A stretch of 64,000 nt of DNA from Devosia ginsengisoli (GCF_007859655.1 NZ_CP042304.1:3598501-3662500), one strand, 5' to 3'; positions 8,813-19,424 are shown, counted from the first letter of the stretch. Translations and numbers: made by a program. Notes: generated by a model not told the origin, from the sequence alone.

Positions 8813-9742
8813 ATGAAAACCTACACCATCCCCCACACCGAACGCGTGGTCTCCAGCGTCGTCCTCGGCCTCATGCGCATCGCCAAGATGAGCGACGCCG
8901 AAATCGCCACCCTGTTCGGCACGGCCCGCGATGCCGGCATCAATGTCTTCGACCACGCCGATATCTATGGCGGCGAGCGCCATCGCTGCGAGCAGCGCTT
9001 CGGCGAGGCGGTGCGTCTCACCCCGGCCGAGCGCGACGCCATCGTCATCCAGTCCAAGGTCGGCATTCGCAAGGGCTGGTTCGATTTCTCCAAAGAGCAC
9101 ATCCTGACGACGGTCGATGAATCCCTTGCCGCCCTGCGCACCGATTATCTCGACCTGCTGCTGCTGCATCGCCCCGACACTTTGGTCGAGCCCGAAGAGG
9201 TGGCGGAAGCCTTCGAGCAATTGGTCGCCGCAGGCAAGGTGCGTCATTTCGGCGTTTCCAATCACACGCCGGGCCAGATCGAATTGCTCAAGAGCGCGGT
9301 AAAACAGCCGCTGGTCGCCAATCAGGTGCAGCTCTCGATCACCCATGCGCCGCTTTTCGCGCAAGGCGTGGCCGCCAACATGGCCGGGCTCGAACAGTCG
9401 GTGTCGCGCGATATCGGCCTGCTCGATTATTCGCGGCTTAACAACATGATGCTGCAGGCCTGGTCGCCCTTCCAGCACGGCTTCTTCAAGGGCGTCTTCC
9501 TCGGCGACCGCGAGAATTTCGCCGAACTGAACGATGCCCTCGACGCGTTGGCCGCGCAATATGGCGTCACGCCGACAGGCATCGCCGTGGCCTGGATCAC
9601 CAGGCATCCGGCCCATATCCAGGTCGTGCTCGGCACCACCAATCCGGGGCGGGTCAAGGATTCCGCCGCCGGCTCCGACGTGACCCTGACCCGCGAGGAA
9701 TGGTACCGCCTGTTCCGCGCAGCGGGGCATACTTTGCCTTGA
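8813..9742 (+). CDS. Aldo/keto reductase
   Basis: A 309-residue NADPH-dependent TIM-barrel oxidoreductase of the YdhF-like group. Visible are GLMRIAKMSDAE, the catalytic aspartate-tyrosine stretch NVFDHADIYGG at about residues 44-54, the lysine in IQSKVGIRKG, the LLLLHRPD strand with its histidine, and GVSNHTPGQIELL. Single gene flanked on both sides by repeats. It reduces aldehydes or ketones; substrate unknown. Confidence 0.9.
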   Translation: MKTYTIPHTERVVSSVVLGLMRIAKMSDAEIATLFGTARDAGINVFDHADIYGGERHRCEQRFGEAVRLTPAERDAIVIQSKVGIRKGWFDFSKEHILTTVDESLAALRTDYLDLLLLHRPDTLVEPEEVAEAFEQLVAAGKVRHFGVSNHTPGQIELLKSAVKQPLVANQVQLSITHAPLFAQGVAANMAGLEQSVSRDIGLLDYSRLNNMMLQAWSPFQHGFFKGVFLGDRENFAELNDALDALAAQYGVTPTGIAVAWITRHPAHIQVVLGTTNPGRVKDSAAGSDVTLTREEWYRLFRAAGHTLP

Positions 9743-9763
9743 GCGGACGCCGCACCATCGGCT

Positions 9764-9915
9764 CTTCCCTTCTCCCCTCGTGGGAGAAGGTGCCCGAAGG
9801 GCGGATGAGGGGGCGCTGCGCTACCCGTCATCATTGAAGCATGGGATGACGCAGACCCCCTCACCCGCAATTTCCTCTGAACGAGGAAATTGCACCCTCT
9901 CCCACAAGGGGAGCT
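9764..9915. repeat. Palindromic intergenic repeat, family B
   Basis: CTTCTCCCCTCGTGGGAGAAG hairpin at about 9771-9791, then a second hairpin built on AATTTCCTC/GAGGAAATT near 9869-9890, then CCCTCTCCC. It lies between convergent genes and probably serves both as a transcript end. Confidence 0.7.
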
Positions 9916-9922
9916 CGACGCC

Positions 9923-10819
9923 TCATGGCCAAGCCGCATAGGACCCATCCGGGCTCGCCCGCAGCCGCTGCGCCCGCTGCCGATAGCGCCCCGGCGAAAT
10001 CCCCTTGAGCCGGGTGAAGAACCGGTTGAAATAGCCGGCGTCACGGAAGCCCAGTGCGTCGGCAATCTCCCGCACCTGCAAAGCCGAGCGTTCCAGCAGG
10101 CTCTCGGCATCCTCAAGCAGCCGCCCATGCACCAGCTCCAGCGGCGATTGGCCGGTGGCGCGGCGGATGGCCGAGGTCAGCCGGTCGGTGGAAATCCCCA
10201 TGGTCCGCGCATAGTCGGCCACGCGCCATTGCGCGCGGGCATTGAGCTCCACCAATTGCAAGAAATTCTGCACCAGCACGCGCGGCGCCGCCTGGGGCTG
10301 GGCCGCCACCTCGCCCAGCCGCCAGAAGGCGATGAGCACCAGGCACAGCCGGCTCATGATCGCCTCGCGCATGCCCGGCAGGTCCTCCAGCGTCTCGCGC
10401 CTGATCTCCTCGAGGTCGCGGATGGTTGCGCGGGCGGCGGCGGCTTCGAGGCGCATGCCGACCAGTGGGCGGTCGATGGCCTGGCGCAAAGGTCCGGCAA
10501 TGGAACTGGCCGGCACCACCCGGCCCAGAGCCGCATCCGACACGGTCATGGCCACGCCGCGCGCGCCGGCTTCCAGCCGCACGCTGGCGCTCATGCCACT
10601 GGGCAGCCAGATGACGCAGGGCGCTTCGATGCCGGTCGCGCCGCTCTCCAGCCGCACCACCCCGCTGCCCGAAGCCAGCACGAAACCATGCGCGCCCAAC
10701 CGCGCCCGCGGCGCCGAAAAATCCCATTCGCTGGCCGACAGCGCGCCGCCAATGTCGTCCACTTCCACATCCTGCACCAGGCCGGGGCCGGGCAGGGGGC
10801 GCAGGTTCTGTTCGGTCAT
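9923..10819 (-). CDS. AraC-family transcriptional regulator
   Basis: A 298-residue regulator with an N-terminal cupin-like sensing region (residues about 10-130) and a C-terminal AraC/XylS double HTH. In the latter, VADYARTMGISTDRLTSAIR and IADALGFRDAGYFNRFFTR are the two recognition segments. It is divergent from the branched-chain-type importer at 10990-15628 and is the obvious candidate activator of that operon, responding to its substrate. The start at 10819 is chosen because the family sequence begins there and CAGGA lies upstream; an extension to 10858 is possible. Confidence 0.87.
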   Translation of the reverse strand: MTEQNLRPLPGPGLVQDVEVDDIGGALSASEWDFSAPRARLGAHGFVLASGSGVVRLESGATGIEAPCVIWLPSGMSASVRLEAGARGVAMTVSDAALGRVVPASSIAGPLRQAIDRPLVGMRLEAAAARATIRDLEEIRRETLEDLPGMREAIMSRLCLVLIAFWRLGEVAAQPQAAPRVLVQNFLQLVELNARAQWRVADYARTMGISTDRLTSAIRRATGQSPLELVHGRLLEDAESLLERSALQVREIADALGFRDAGYFNRFFTRLKGISPGRYRQRAQRLRASPDGSYAAWP

Positions 10820-10855
10820 GGCGGTCCTGCCAGGGGTGAAATCGCCGCAAAAATA

Positions 10856-10885
10856 CATTTATCTTTCCGTAATGTCCATTTTATC
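10856..10885. promoter_or_regulatory. Candidate AraC-type direct-repeat site
   Basis: CATTTATC (10856-10863) and CATTTTATC (10877-10885) recur with a 21-bp offset, two helical turns. They lie in the AT-rich part of the divergent AraC/importer promoter. That spacing suits AraC dimers. The match is short and could be chance. Confidence 0.3.
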
Positions 10886-10989
10886 CGCTCGGGCCCCGCC
10901 CTACCATGCTCGGCAAGGACGGGACCGGCAGCAAAAGCCGGACCGCATCTGGGAGCGCCCGCAGCGACGGGCATGGAGGAGAGCAAGCT

Positions 10990-12225
10990 ATGACCACTTT
11001 TCGCCGCAGAACCGTCTTGCAGGGCATGGGCGTCAGCGCCCTGGCCACCGCCCTTTCTGGCCTGCCGGTCCTCGCACAGGACCGCACAGCCATCCGCATC
11101 GGCTATGCCGTGCCCAAGACCGGCGCCAATGCCGCCGGCGCCGGCATTTCGACCATCCCGAACTACCTGCTCTGGGTGGATGACGTGAACAAGGCTGGCG
11201 GCCTCGCGCTCAGCAAGCTCGGCGTCACCCTGCCGCTCGAAGTGGTCGAATATGACGACCGCTCCAGCTCCGAGGAACTGGTGCGCGCCGTCGAGCGCCT
11301 CGCCACCCAGGACAATGCCGATTTCATCCTGCCCAGCTGGGGCACCGGCCCTAACCTGGCCTCCGGCCCCACTTTCGATCGCTTCGGCTATCCCCAGCTC
11401 GGCGCCACTGCCGTCACCGACATGGCGCCCGATCTGGTCAAGCGCTGGAAGCACAGCTTCTGGCTGCTGGGCGGCGGGCACGACTATGCCAATGCGCTGG
11501 TGCAATTGCTGGTCAAGCAGCGCGAGGCCGGCACCATCAACAACAAGGTAGCCATCGCCTCGGTGGCCGACGGTTTCGGCATCGACCTGTCCAAGGCGGC
11601 CACGCCCGCCTTCACCGAAGCCGGCTTCGAGCTGGTCTATGACAAGACCTATCCGCTCGGCACGTCGGACTTCGCGCCCATCATCAACGAAGTCTCGAGC
11701 CTCGGCGTCGATACTTTCGTCGCCTTCTCCTATCCGCCTGATACCTTCGCCCTGACCCAGCAGTCGGTGGTGGCCAATTTCAGCCCAAAGGTGTTCTATC
11801 TCGGCGTCGGCACCGCCTTCCCGATCTATCCGGGCATTGCCGGCCCCAACCATGACGGCGTCATGGGCGTGGGCGGCATCGACCCCGACAGCGAGGCGCT
11901 CGCCGCCTATTTCGAGCGCCACACCGCGCTCAACGGCCAGGCACCCGATAGCTGGGCCAGCGCCATCACCTATGCGAGCCTGGAAATGCTGCAGCAGGCC
12001 ATCGAGCGGGTCGGCGATATCGACCGCGAGGCCATCACCGCCGAATTGTCGACCGGCGAATTCGATACGGTTATCGGCAAGGTGAAGCTGGTCGACAACC
12101 AGTTGCGGAGCCTGTGGACCGTCGGCCAGTGGCAGGGCGGCAAATTCGTCGGCCTGGCGCATACCGAGCGCGACGGCAGCCGCGACCCCGTCGTGCCCAA
12201 GCCGGCCTGGGTTCCTGCGAGCTGA
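10990..12225 (+). CDS. Branched-chain-type ABC importer substrate-binding protein
   Basis: A 411-residue periplasmic binding protein of the Leu/Ile/Val (LivJ-like) class. The N-terminus MTTFRRRTVLQGMGVSALA looks like a Tat signal, with cleavage near ALA or LAQ. The mature part starts IRIGYAVPKTGANA, the usual LivJ entry. A strong GGAGGAGAG ribosome site precedes the ATG at 10990. It heads the operon with LivHMGF and an aldehyde dehydrogenase. The substrate is unlikely to be simple amino acids given those neighbours; an aromatic or other carboxylate is a reasonable inference. Confidence 0.88.
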   Translation: MTTFRRRTVLQGMGVSALATALSGLPVLAQDRTAIRIGYAVPKTGANAAGAGISTIPNYLLWVDDVNKAGGLALSKLGVTLPLEVVEYDDRSSSEELVRAVERLATQDNADFILPSWGTGPNLASGPTFDRFGYPQLGATAVTDMAPDLVKRWKHSFWLLGGGHDYANALVQLLVKQREAGTINNKVAIASVADGFGIDLSKAATPAFTEAGFELVYDKTYPLGTSDFAPIINEVSSLGVDTFVAFSYPPDTFALTQQSVVANFSPKVFYLGVGTAFPIYPGIAGPNHDGVMGVGGIDPDSEALAAYFERHTALNGQAPDSWASAITYASLEMLQQAIERVGDIDREAITAELSTGEFDTVIGKVKLVDNQLRSLWTVGQWQGGKFVGLAHTERDGSRDPVVPKPAWVPAS

Positions 12226-12228
12226 AGG

Positions 12229-12350
12229 GGATACCCCCTCCTAGCCTCCCCCTGATAGGGGGAGGAACAGATCGAGTTTGAGGCACGGCATCGCCTCACC
12301 CACTATGCGGCTCCTCCCCCTATCAGGGGGAGGTTGGGAGGGGGTATCCC
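12229..12350. repeat. Long palindromic repeat, family B variant
   Basis: GGGATACCCCCTCCTAGCCT near 12229 is answered by AGGTTGGGAGGGGGTATCCC ending near 12350, with internal CCCCCTGATAGGGGG and CCCCCTATCAGGGGG hairpins. The pair is almost symmetrical over about 120 bp. It lies inside the importer operon between the binding-protein and permease genes, where it may lower expression of the membrane parts relative to the binding protein. Confidence 0.8.
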
Positions 12351-12383
12351 TCCAAGATAAACCCAACCCACCGGAGCGCCCAT

Positions 12384-13256
12384 ATGCTCTTCAGCGCCAT
12401 ACTCACCGGCCTCGTCCTCGGGGGCACCTATGCCCTCGTGGCCATGGGGCTGACGCTGCAATATGGCGTGGCGCGCATCATGAACCTGGCCTATGGCGAT
12501 ATCATCATCGCGGCCAGCTTCGGCGCCTTCGTGCTGTTCACCGCTTTCGGCGTCAATCCGCTGCTCGGCATGCTGCTCGTCATTCCCGCCGGTTTCGCGC
12601 TGAGCTGGCTCATCTATGCCGTCATGCTGCAGCCTTTGGCCCGCCGCTCGCGCGATCGCGGCCGGCTGGAGGGCGATTCCATCCTCGCCACCTTCGGCCT
12701 GCTCTTCGTCATCCAGGGCGTGGCCCTGGTCATCTTCGGCGCCGGCTTCCAGAGCTACAGCTTCCTCGCCGTGCCGGTCGATATTTTGGGCACCACCATC
12801 GCCGCCAACCGCCTGCTCGCCTTCGTGCTGGCCGTGGTCTTCGGGCTGGGCCTCTGGCTCATGCTGACCCGCACCCGCTTCGGCACCGTCATCCGCGCCG
12901 TCGCCGCCAATCCGGCCTCGGCGCCGCTGGTCGGCATCAATGTCGACTCTGTCGCCCGTTTCGCCTTCGCCCTGGGCGGCGCGCTGGCCGCGGCCGGCGG
13001 TGTCGTGGTGTCGATGTATCTAACCTTCTCGGCCACGATGGGCGTCATCTTCACCATGAAGGCGCTGATCGTCGTCATCATGGGCGGCGTCGGCAATCTC
13101 ATGGGCGCCCTGGCCGCCGGGCTCATCCTGGGCCTGGTCGAAACGCTGGTCGCCAGCTTCATCGATCCGGGCCTGACGCTGGCCGCCACCTATCTCATCT
13201 TCCTCGCCGTGCTCGTTGTGCGGCCGCAGGGTCTGTTCGGAAAGACGGCGCGATGA
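12384..13256 (+). CDS. livH: Branched-chain-type ABC importer permease LivH
   Basis: A 290-residue inner-membrane permease with about eight hydrophobic segments. The hallmark start is visible: ILTGLVLGGTYALVAMGLTL, then YGVARIMNLAYGD. The C-terminal cytoplasmic loop pattern GGVGNLMGALAAGLILGLVET is also clear. It ends with a 4-nt overlap (ATGA) into LivM. It forms the transmembrane pore with LivM, powered by LivG and LivF. Confidence 0.9.
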   Translation: MLFSAILTGLVLGGTYALVAMGLTLQYGVARIMNLAYGDIIIAASFGAFVLFTAFGVNPLLGMLLVIPAGFALSWLIYAVMLQPLARRSRDRGRLEGDSILATFGLLFVIQGVALVIFGAGFQSYSFLAVPVDILGTTIAANRLLAFVLAVVFGLGLWLMLTRTRFGTVIRAVAANPASAPLVGINVDSVARFAFALGGALAAAGGVVVSMYLTFSATMGVIFTMKALIVVIMGGVGNLMGALAAGLILGLVETLVASFIDPGLTLAATYLIFLAVLVVRPQGLFGKTAR

Positions 13257-14173
13257 TGAAACTGGTTCTCGCCCTCATCGTCCTCGTCGCGCTGGCTTTC
13301 GTGCCCGCCTTTGCCGGCCCCTATCCGCTCGGCCTGGGCATCGGCATTCTCGGCTATGGTGTGCTGGCCACGGCCTGGGCTATGTTCTCCGGCCCCACCC
13401 GCTACATCTCGCTGGCCACCGTCGCCTTTTTCGGCCTCGGCGCCTATACGGTTGCCGTGCTGGCCGATGTCCTGCCCTATCCGCTGGTGCTGCTCGTCGC
13501 GGCCGTTGTCGGCCTCGTCGTGGCCCTCATCGTCGGCCTCGCCACTTTGCGTCTTGCCGGCATCTATTTCGTCATCTTCACCTTCGGGCTGACCGAACTG
13601 GTGCGGCAGCTGGTGACCTATTACGAGGTCAACGTCACCCGCACCCTCGGCCGCTATGTCTTCCTGCCGATCGGCCCTGAACACATCTATTGGCAATTGC
13701 TGGCGCTTCTCGCCGCCACCCTCGCCGTCGCCTACTGGGTCAGCCGCTCGCGCATCGGCCTGGCCCTGCGCGTCATCGGTGACGATCCTGATGTGGCCAG
13801 CCATCTGGGCATCCGCATCACGCGCACCAAGCTGACGCTGTTCTCCATCTCCTGCGTCATCATGACCTTGGCCGGCGCCATCCAGGCGCCACGCTGGACC
13901 TATATCGAGCCGTCCATCGTGTTCAATCCGACCACCAGCTTCCTCGTCGTCATCATGGCCCTGCTCGGCGGCCCAAATCGCCTGTTCGGCCCGCTGCTCG
14001 GCGCCATCCCGCTCTTCCTGCTGTTCGAATGGCTCTCGGCCAATTTCCCCAATCATTATTCGATCATCCTGGGCCTGCTCTTCATCGCCATAGTCTTCGT
14101 GCTGCCCAATGGCGTGCTGGCGGCCGGCGATAGTCTCTGGTCCCGCCTCACCCGCCGCGAGGCACGGCCATGA
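13253..14173 (+). CDS. livM: Branched-chain-type ABC importer permease LivM
   Basis: A 306-residue membrane permease and partner of LivH. Multiple hydrophobic spans are visible, with YISLATVAFFGLGAYTVAVL near residue 44 and the coupling stretch ALLGGPNRLFGPLLGAIPLF near 238. Two adjacent ATGs (13253, 13256) overlap the livH stop; either could be used. A much longer frame runs upstream through livH but is only a shadow of it. The stop overlaps the livG start by 4 nt. Confidence 0.9.
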   Translation: MMKLVLALIVLVALAFVPAFAGPYPLGLGIGILGYGVLATAWAMFSGPTRYISLATVAFFGLGAYTVAVLADVLPYPLVLLVAAVVGLVVALIVGLATLRLAGIYFVIFTFGLTELVRQLVTYYEVNVTRTLGRYVFLPIGPEHIYWQLLALLAATLAVAYWVSRSRIGLALRVIGDDPDVASHLGIRITRTKLTLFSISCVIMTLAGAIQAPRWTYIEPSIVFNPTTSFLVVIMALLGGPNRLFGPLLGAIPLFLLFEWLSANFPNHYSIILGLLFIAIVFVLPNGVLAAGDSLWSRLTRREARP

Positions 14174-14887
14174 CCCTGCTGTCGCTGCACAATGTCACCA
14201 AGACCTTCGGCGGCCTCACCGCCGTCAACGGCCTCACCTTCGATCTCGCCATGGGCGAAACCGTCGGCCTGCTCGGCCCCAATGGCTCGGGCAAGACCAC
14301 CGCCCTCAACATGATCTCGGGCTACCTGCCCCTCTCCGACGGCAGCATCACCCTTGCCGGTCACGCCATCGGAGAACTCGGCTCCGAGCGCATCGCTCAT
14401 CGCGGCGTCGCCCGCACCTTCCAGCTCGTGCGCGCTCTGCCCTCGCTGTCAGTCGGCGAAAACGTCCTCGCCGCCCTGGCCTTCCGCAAGGCCCCGCTCT
14501 GGGGGAGGGAAGCCGAAACCCGCATCGAGACCCTACTATCCGATGTCGGCCTCGCCGGCCGCGCATCCCAGCCCGCCGACAGCCTCACCTATATCGACCT
14601 CAAGCGCATGGAACTGGCCCGCGCCCTCGCCTCCGACCCGCAGCTTCTCCTGCTCGACGAATGGCTGGCTGGCCTCAACCCCACCGAATTGCGCGCCGGA
14701 ATAGACCTCATCACCAGCCTGCGCCAGCGCGGCATCACCATCCTGCTCGTGGAACACGTCATGGACGCCGTCCGCGCCCTGTGCAGCCGCTGCGTGGTGA
14801 TGAATGCCGGCACGAAAATCGCCGATGGTCCCACATCCGAAGTCCTGGCCGATGCCGAAGTCATCCGCGCCTATCTGGGGGAAGACC

Positions 14888-14895
<8 letters not shown>
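14170..14895 (+). CDS. livG: Branched-chain-type ABC importer ATPase LivG
   Basis: A 241-residue ATPase. Walker A GPNGSGKTT is near residue 37. The usual ABC signature is degenerate here (DSLTYIDLKRMELARALA), as in several LivG proteins. Walker B LLLLDEWLAGLNP follows near 160 and the histidine is in LLVEHVMDAV. The ATG overlaps the livM stop. It energises import together with LivF, whose start lies 8 nt inside this gene. Confidence 0.9.
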
Positions 14896-15624
<729 letters not shown>

Positions 15625-15628
<4 letters not shown>

Positions 15629-17076
15629 CCGATCTCGGCCTGCTCATCAATAACGAGGAATCCCAAGCCACCGGCGGTGGCACGTTCGAGCGCAACAATC
15701 CAATTACCGGGCAACTCGCTACGCGCGCCGCCGCGGCCACGATCGACGACGCCATGCGCGCCGCCGATGCCGCCGCCGCCGCCTTCCCCGGCTGGAGCAA
15801 GACCGCCCCGGCCGCCCGCCGCAAGATCCTGCTCGCGGCGGCCGACCGGCTCGATGCCCGTACCCCCGATTTCATCGCCGCCATGGGCGCCGAAACCGGC
15901 GCCACCGCTGGCTGGGCCGGCTTCAATGTCATGCTCGCCGCCGAAATGCTGCGCGAAGCGGCCTCGCTGACCACGCAAATCACCGGGGAGATCATCCCCT
16001 CCAACCGCCCCGGCTCCACCGCCTATGGCGTGCGCCAGGCGGCCGGCGTCGTGCTCTCCATCGCGCCGTGGAATGCCCCGGTCATTCTCGGCGTGCGCTC
16101 GCTCGCCACGCCGCTCGCCTGCGGCAATACCGTGGTGTTCAAGTCCAGCGAAATCTGCCCGCGCACCCATCGCCTCATCGCCGATGCGCTGTTCGAGGCC
16201 GGCCTGCCGCCCGGCGTGCTCAATGTCGTCTCCAACGCCCCCGAGGATGCGCCCGAACTGGTCGAGGCACTGATCGGCCACAAGGCCATCCGTCGCGTCA
16301 ATTTCACCGGCTCGACCCGCGTCGGTCGCCACATTGCCGAAGTCGCCGCCCGCAATCTCAAGCCCGCTCTCCTCGAACTGGGCGGCAAGGCGCCCTTCGT
16401 CGTGCTGGACGATGCCGATCTCGACCAGGCCGTCGCCGCGGCTGCCTTCGGCGCCTATATGAACCAGGGGCAGATCTGCATGTCGACCGAGCGCATCGTC
16501 GTCGATGAGAAGATCGCCGATGAGTTCGTCGCCGCGCTCAATGCCAAGGCCGCCTCACTCAAAGCCGGCGACCCGCGCGAGGGCAATACGCCGCTGGGCT
16601 GCCTGGTCGATCTCTCTGCCGCCCAGCGCATCGATGCGCTGATCAAGGATGCCGTGGCCAAGGGCGCCCGCGTCACCGCCGGCGGCGGCATCGACGGCAC
16701 CATCATGCAGGCCACCGTGGTCGATGGCGTCACGCCGGGCATGAAGCTCTATCGCGACGAATCCTTTGGTCCGGTCGTGGCGGTGATCCGCGTCGGCAGC
16801 CTGGATGAAGCCGTGCGCGTCGCCAATGATACCGAATACGGCCTCTCCGCCGCCGTCTTCGGCCGCGACGTCACCCGCGCCATGGGCGTTGCCGCCCGCA
16901 TCGAATCCGGCATCTGCCACGTCAACGGCCCCACCGTGCATGACGAAGCCCAGATGCCCTTCGGCGGCGTCAAGGCCTCCGGCTACGGCCGCTTCGGCGG
17001 CAAAGCCGGCATCGCCGAATTCACCGAACTGCGCTGGATCACCGTCCAGGACGGCCCGATCCATTATCCGATTTGA
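15625..17076 (+). CDS. NAD(P)-dependent aldehyde dehydrogenase (vanillin/salicylaldehyde-type)
   Basis: A 483-residue ALDH-superfamily enzyme that oxidises an aldehyde to the acid. Catalytic residues can be placed: N150 in APWN, E251 in LELGGK and C285 in NQGQICMST. The QGQICMST form with methionine after the cysteine is frequent in aromatic aldehyde dehydrogenases (vanillin, salicylaldehyde types). It overlaps livF by 4 nt, so uptake and oxidation are co-expressed. This suggests the imported compound, or a product of it, is an aldehyde on the way to a CoA ester. The aromatic call is an inference. Confidence 0.85.
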
Positions 17077-17112
17077 GTTCAGTGCCAACGGTCAGACAGC
17101 TAGCAGAGTCAT

Positions 17113-17368
17113 CGGTTCCTGCCCACCCTCCCCCTTGAGGGGAGGGTAGCGAAGCTGGGCCGCCAGGCCCTAGCGGAGCTGGGGAGGGGGTGTCGGCGGC
17201 TCAACGCCCATCGAATTAGCGGAAGCCTCGACACCCCCACCCTCACTCCCTCCCCACAAGGGGGAGGGAAGCCTGGTCGGCGCTTGCGAAAGCATCAAGT
17301 GAAACCCGGACTGCAGTCATGCGCCTCCCTCCCCCTTGTGGGGAGGGAATGAGGGTGGGGGTAAGCCA
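17113..17368. repeat. Two palindromic intergenic repeats, family B, between convergent genes
   Basis: The gap between the convergent dehydrogenase and lyase genes holds two elements. The first is CACCCTCCCCCTTGAGGGGA at 17123 and its complement near 17180. The second is CCCCCACCCTCACTCCCTCC near 17234 and its complement near 17340. No gene is visible. They probably form the shared transcript end. Confidence 0.8.
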
Positions 17369-17383
17369 CACGCTCCCAAGCAG

Positions 17384-18205
17384 CTAACCCAGCCCCAAAA
17401 CCCTTCGCGCCCGCGCAATCACCGGCGCATCCACCATGCGTCCATCCACGACGAACGCCCCATCCCCACTCTCCGCCGCCGCCACCACGCGCCGCGCCCA
17501 ATCAAGCTCCGCCGCATCCGGCGCAAATCCCGCATTGAGCAGCGGCACCACGGCCGGATGCACGCAGGCCGCGCCATCAAAGCCATGCGCCCGCGCTTCC
17601 TTCGCCGCCGCCACGATCCCGTCGCTGTCGGCATAGTCAGCCGTCGAGCGCAGCAGCCCGAAGGACAGCACGCCCTCGGCCTTGGCGGCATAATGCACCA
17701 GCAGCTTGGGCAGCCGCAGCACATCTGGCGTCGGCATGCCGCCCATGGCCAGCGCCAGGTCCTCGCCGCCGGTCGCCAGCGCCAGCACGCGCGGCGCCCG
17801 GGCGATCAGCCGCGCATCGAGGATCGCGCCGGGGTCTTCCAGCACCGGCACGAAGCTCATGGGCTCGCGCCGCAACGGTACTTCGAGATCGTGCAGAAAC
17901 GCCGCCAGCTCGCCCAACACATGCGCATCGCGTACCTTGGGCACGTACAGCCCCTCGGCTCCCGCAAGGCAGGCCGCCGCCGCGTCCTCGCGCGCCAGCT
18001 CGCCACTATTGATCCGCACGAAGACCCGCGCGCCACTGCGGCCCACCGCCTGCACGCTCTCGGCCAGCCCCTCGCGCGCCGCCAGCTTGTGTTCCTGCGG
18101 CACCGCATCTTCGAGGTCGAGAATGATGGCGTCGGCGCCGCGCTCATGCGCCTTGGCGATGAACCGCTCCGAATGCGCCGGCACATAGAGCAGCGAGCGG
18201 ATCAT
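17384..18205 (-). CDS. CitE-like HpcH/HpaI-family lyase
   Basis: A 273-residue citrate-lyase-beta-like TIM-barrel protein. It opens RSLLYVPAHSERFIAKA and carries AIILDLEDAVP near residue 27, the arginine motif VFVRINS near 60 and the acidic VPVLEDPGAI near 118. Members cleave or make CoA esters such as malyl-CoA or citramalyl-CoA with Mg2+. The start overlaps the stop of the CoA-transferase gene by 4 nt, so the pair acts together: activation to a CoA ester, then carbon-carbon cleavage. The exact substrate is unknown. Confidence 0.83.
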   Translation of the reverse strand: MIRSLLYVPAHSERFIAKAHERGADAIILDLEDAVPQEHKLAAREGLAESVQAVGRSGARVFVRINSGELAREDAAAACLAGAEGLYVPKVRDAHVLGELAAFLHDLEVPLRREPMSFVPVLEDPGAILDARLIARAPRVLALATGGEDLALAMGGMPTPDVLRLPKLLVHYAAKAEGVLSFGLLRSTADYADSDGIVAAAKEARAHGFDGAACVHPAVVPLLNAGFAPDAAELDWARRVVAAAESGDGAFVVDGRMVDAPVIARARRVLGLG

Positions 18206-19404
18206 GGCGCGGCCTCGGCAATCTCCGCCGCGCTAAGCCCGGCTTCACCGAGCACATCGGCATTGTGCTGGCCCAGTTCCGGCGCCGGCAGCCGCCATAC
18301 GCCCGGCGTGCCCGACATTTTCGGCACGATATCGTGCATGGGCAGGGTGCCGAAAGTCTCGTCCTCGGCCGCGACGATGATCTCGCGCTCGGCAAAATGC
18401 GGATCACCCATGGCGTCGGCAATATTGTAGATTGGCCCCACGGTCGCCCCCGCCTGCCGCATCGTCTCCAGCGCCTCATGGCTGTCGCGCGTGGCGAACC
18501 ACGCCCCGATCGCCTCGTCCACCAGTGGCCGGTGCTTCACCCGGTCGGAATTGCTGGCAAAGCGCGGATCGTCATTCATGTCCGCCCGTCCGATAATCTC
18601 GAAAATCCGCCGTGCCACTGCCGGCGTCGAGCCCGACAGCGCCAGATATTTGCCGTCCCGGCACTGATAGACATTGCGCGGCGAGGCGGTGTTGGACGCG
18701 CTGCCCGCCCGCTGCTTGATCTTGCCGGTCACCGCATGGATGGCCGCTTCCGGCCCCAGCACCGAAAACATCGGCTCGAGCAGGCTCAGGTCGATCACCT
18801 GCCCGCGCGCCGTCCCCGCCTGCCGCGCATAAAGCGCCATCATGGTGGACGAGGCGCCATAGATGCCGGCCACCATGTCGGCCAAAGCCAGCGGCGGCAG
18901 CACCGGTTCGCGATCGGGAAAGCCGGTGCGGTCGGCAAAGCCGCTCATCGCCTCGATCAGCGTGCCGAAGCCGGGATATTGCGCATAGGGCCCGGTCTGC
19001 CCGAAGCCGGAAATGCGCACCACGATCAGGTCGGGATTGCGCTCCAGCAGCTTTTCGGGCGCCAGCCCCATCTTTTCCAGCGTCCCCGGGCGATAATTCT
19101 CGATGAAGACATCGGCGGTCTCGACCAGTTTCCACAAAGCCGCCATGGCCGGCGCCTGCCGCAGGTTCAGCATCACCGAGCGCTTGTTGCGCCCATAGGT
19201 TTTCCAGAACAGGGAATGCCCGTCATCCTTCCACGCCCGCAGCGGATCGCCCTCGGGCGGCTCCACCTTGACCACATCGGCCCCGAAATCGGCCAGTTGC
19301 AGGCTGAGCATATTCCCGGCCATGAGGCGGGAAAGATCGAGGACGCGGATGCCCTTGAGCGGGCCGGTGGCGGTGGGATCGAAATGCTTGCTGGTGAAGG
19401 TCAT
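18202..19404 (-). CDS. Class III (CaiB/BaiF) CoA-transferase
   Basis: A 400-residue family III CoA-transferase. The entry GIRVLDLSRLMAGNMLSLQL, the ADVVKVEPPEGDPLR strand and FIENYRPGTLEKMGL are all typical. D176 in LALADMVAG matches the catalytic aspartate that forms the acyl anhydride. It moves CoA from a donor thioester to an organic acid. A ribosome site GGAG lies 8 nt before the ATG at 19404. It is coupled to the CitE-like lyase. Whether it belongs to the importer on the facing strand or to the sugar operon behind it is not settled by position. Confidence 0.88.
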   Translation of the reverse strand: MTFTSKHFDPTATGPLKGIRVLDLSRLMAGNMLSLQLADFGADVVKVEPPEGDPLRAWKDDGHSLFWKTYGRNKRSVMLNLRQAPAMAALWKLVETADVFIENYRPGTLEKMGLAPEKLLERNPDLIVVRISGFGQTGPYAQYPGFGTLIEAMSGFADRTGFPDREPVLPPLALADMVAGIYGASSTMMALYARQAGTARGQVIDLSLLEPMFSVLGPEAAIHAVTGKIKQRAGSASNTASPRNVYQCRDGKYLALSGSTPAVARRIFEIIGRADMNDDPRFASNSDRVKHRPLVDEAIGAWFATRDSHEALETMRQAGATVGPIYNIADAMGDPHFAEREIIVAAEDETFGTLPMHDIVPKMSGTPGVWRLPAPELGQHNADVLGEAGLSAAEIAEAAP

Positions 19405-19424
19405 GGCTTAACTCCATGTATCGG

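Noticed and set aside
12278..13252. An apparent fusion extending livM upstream by about 325 residues
   Set aside because: That stretch is livH read in another frame; livH and livM overlap by 4 nt as usual.
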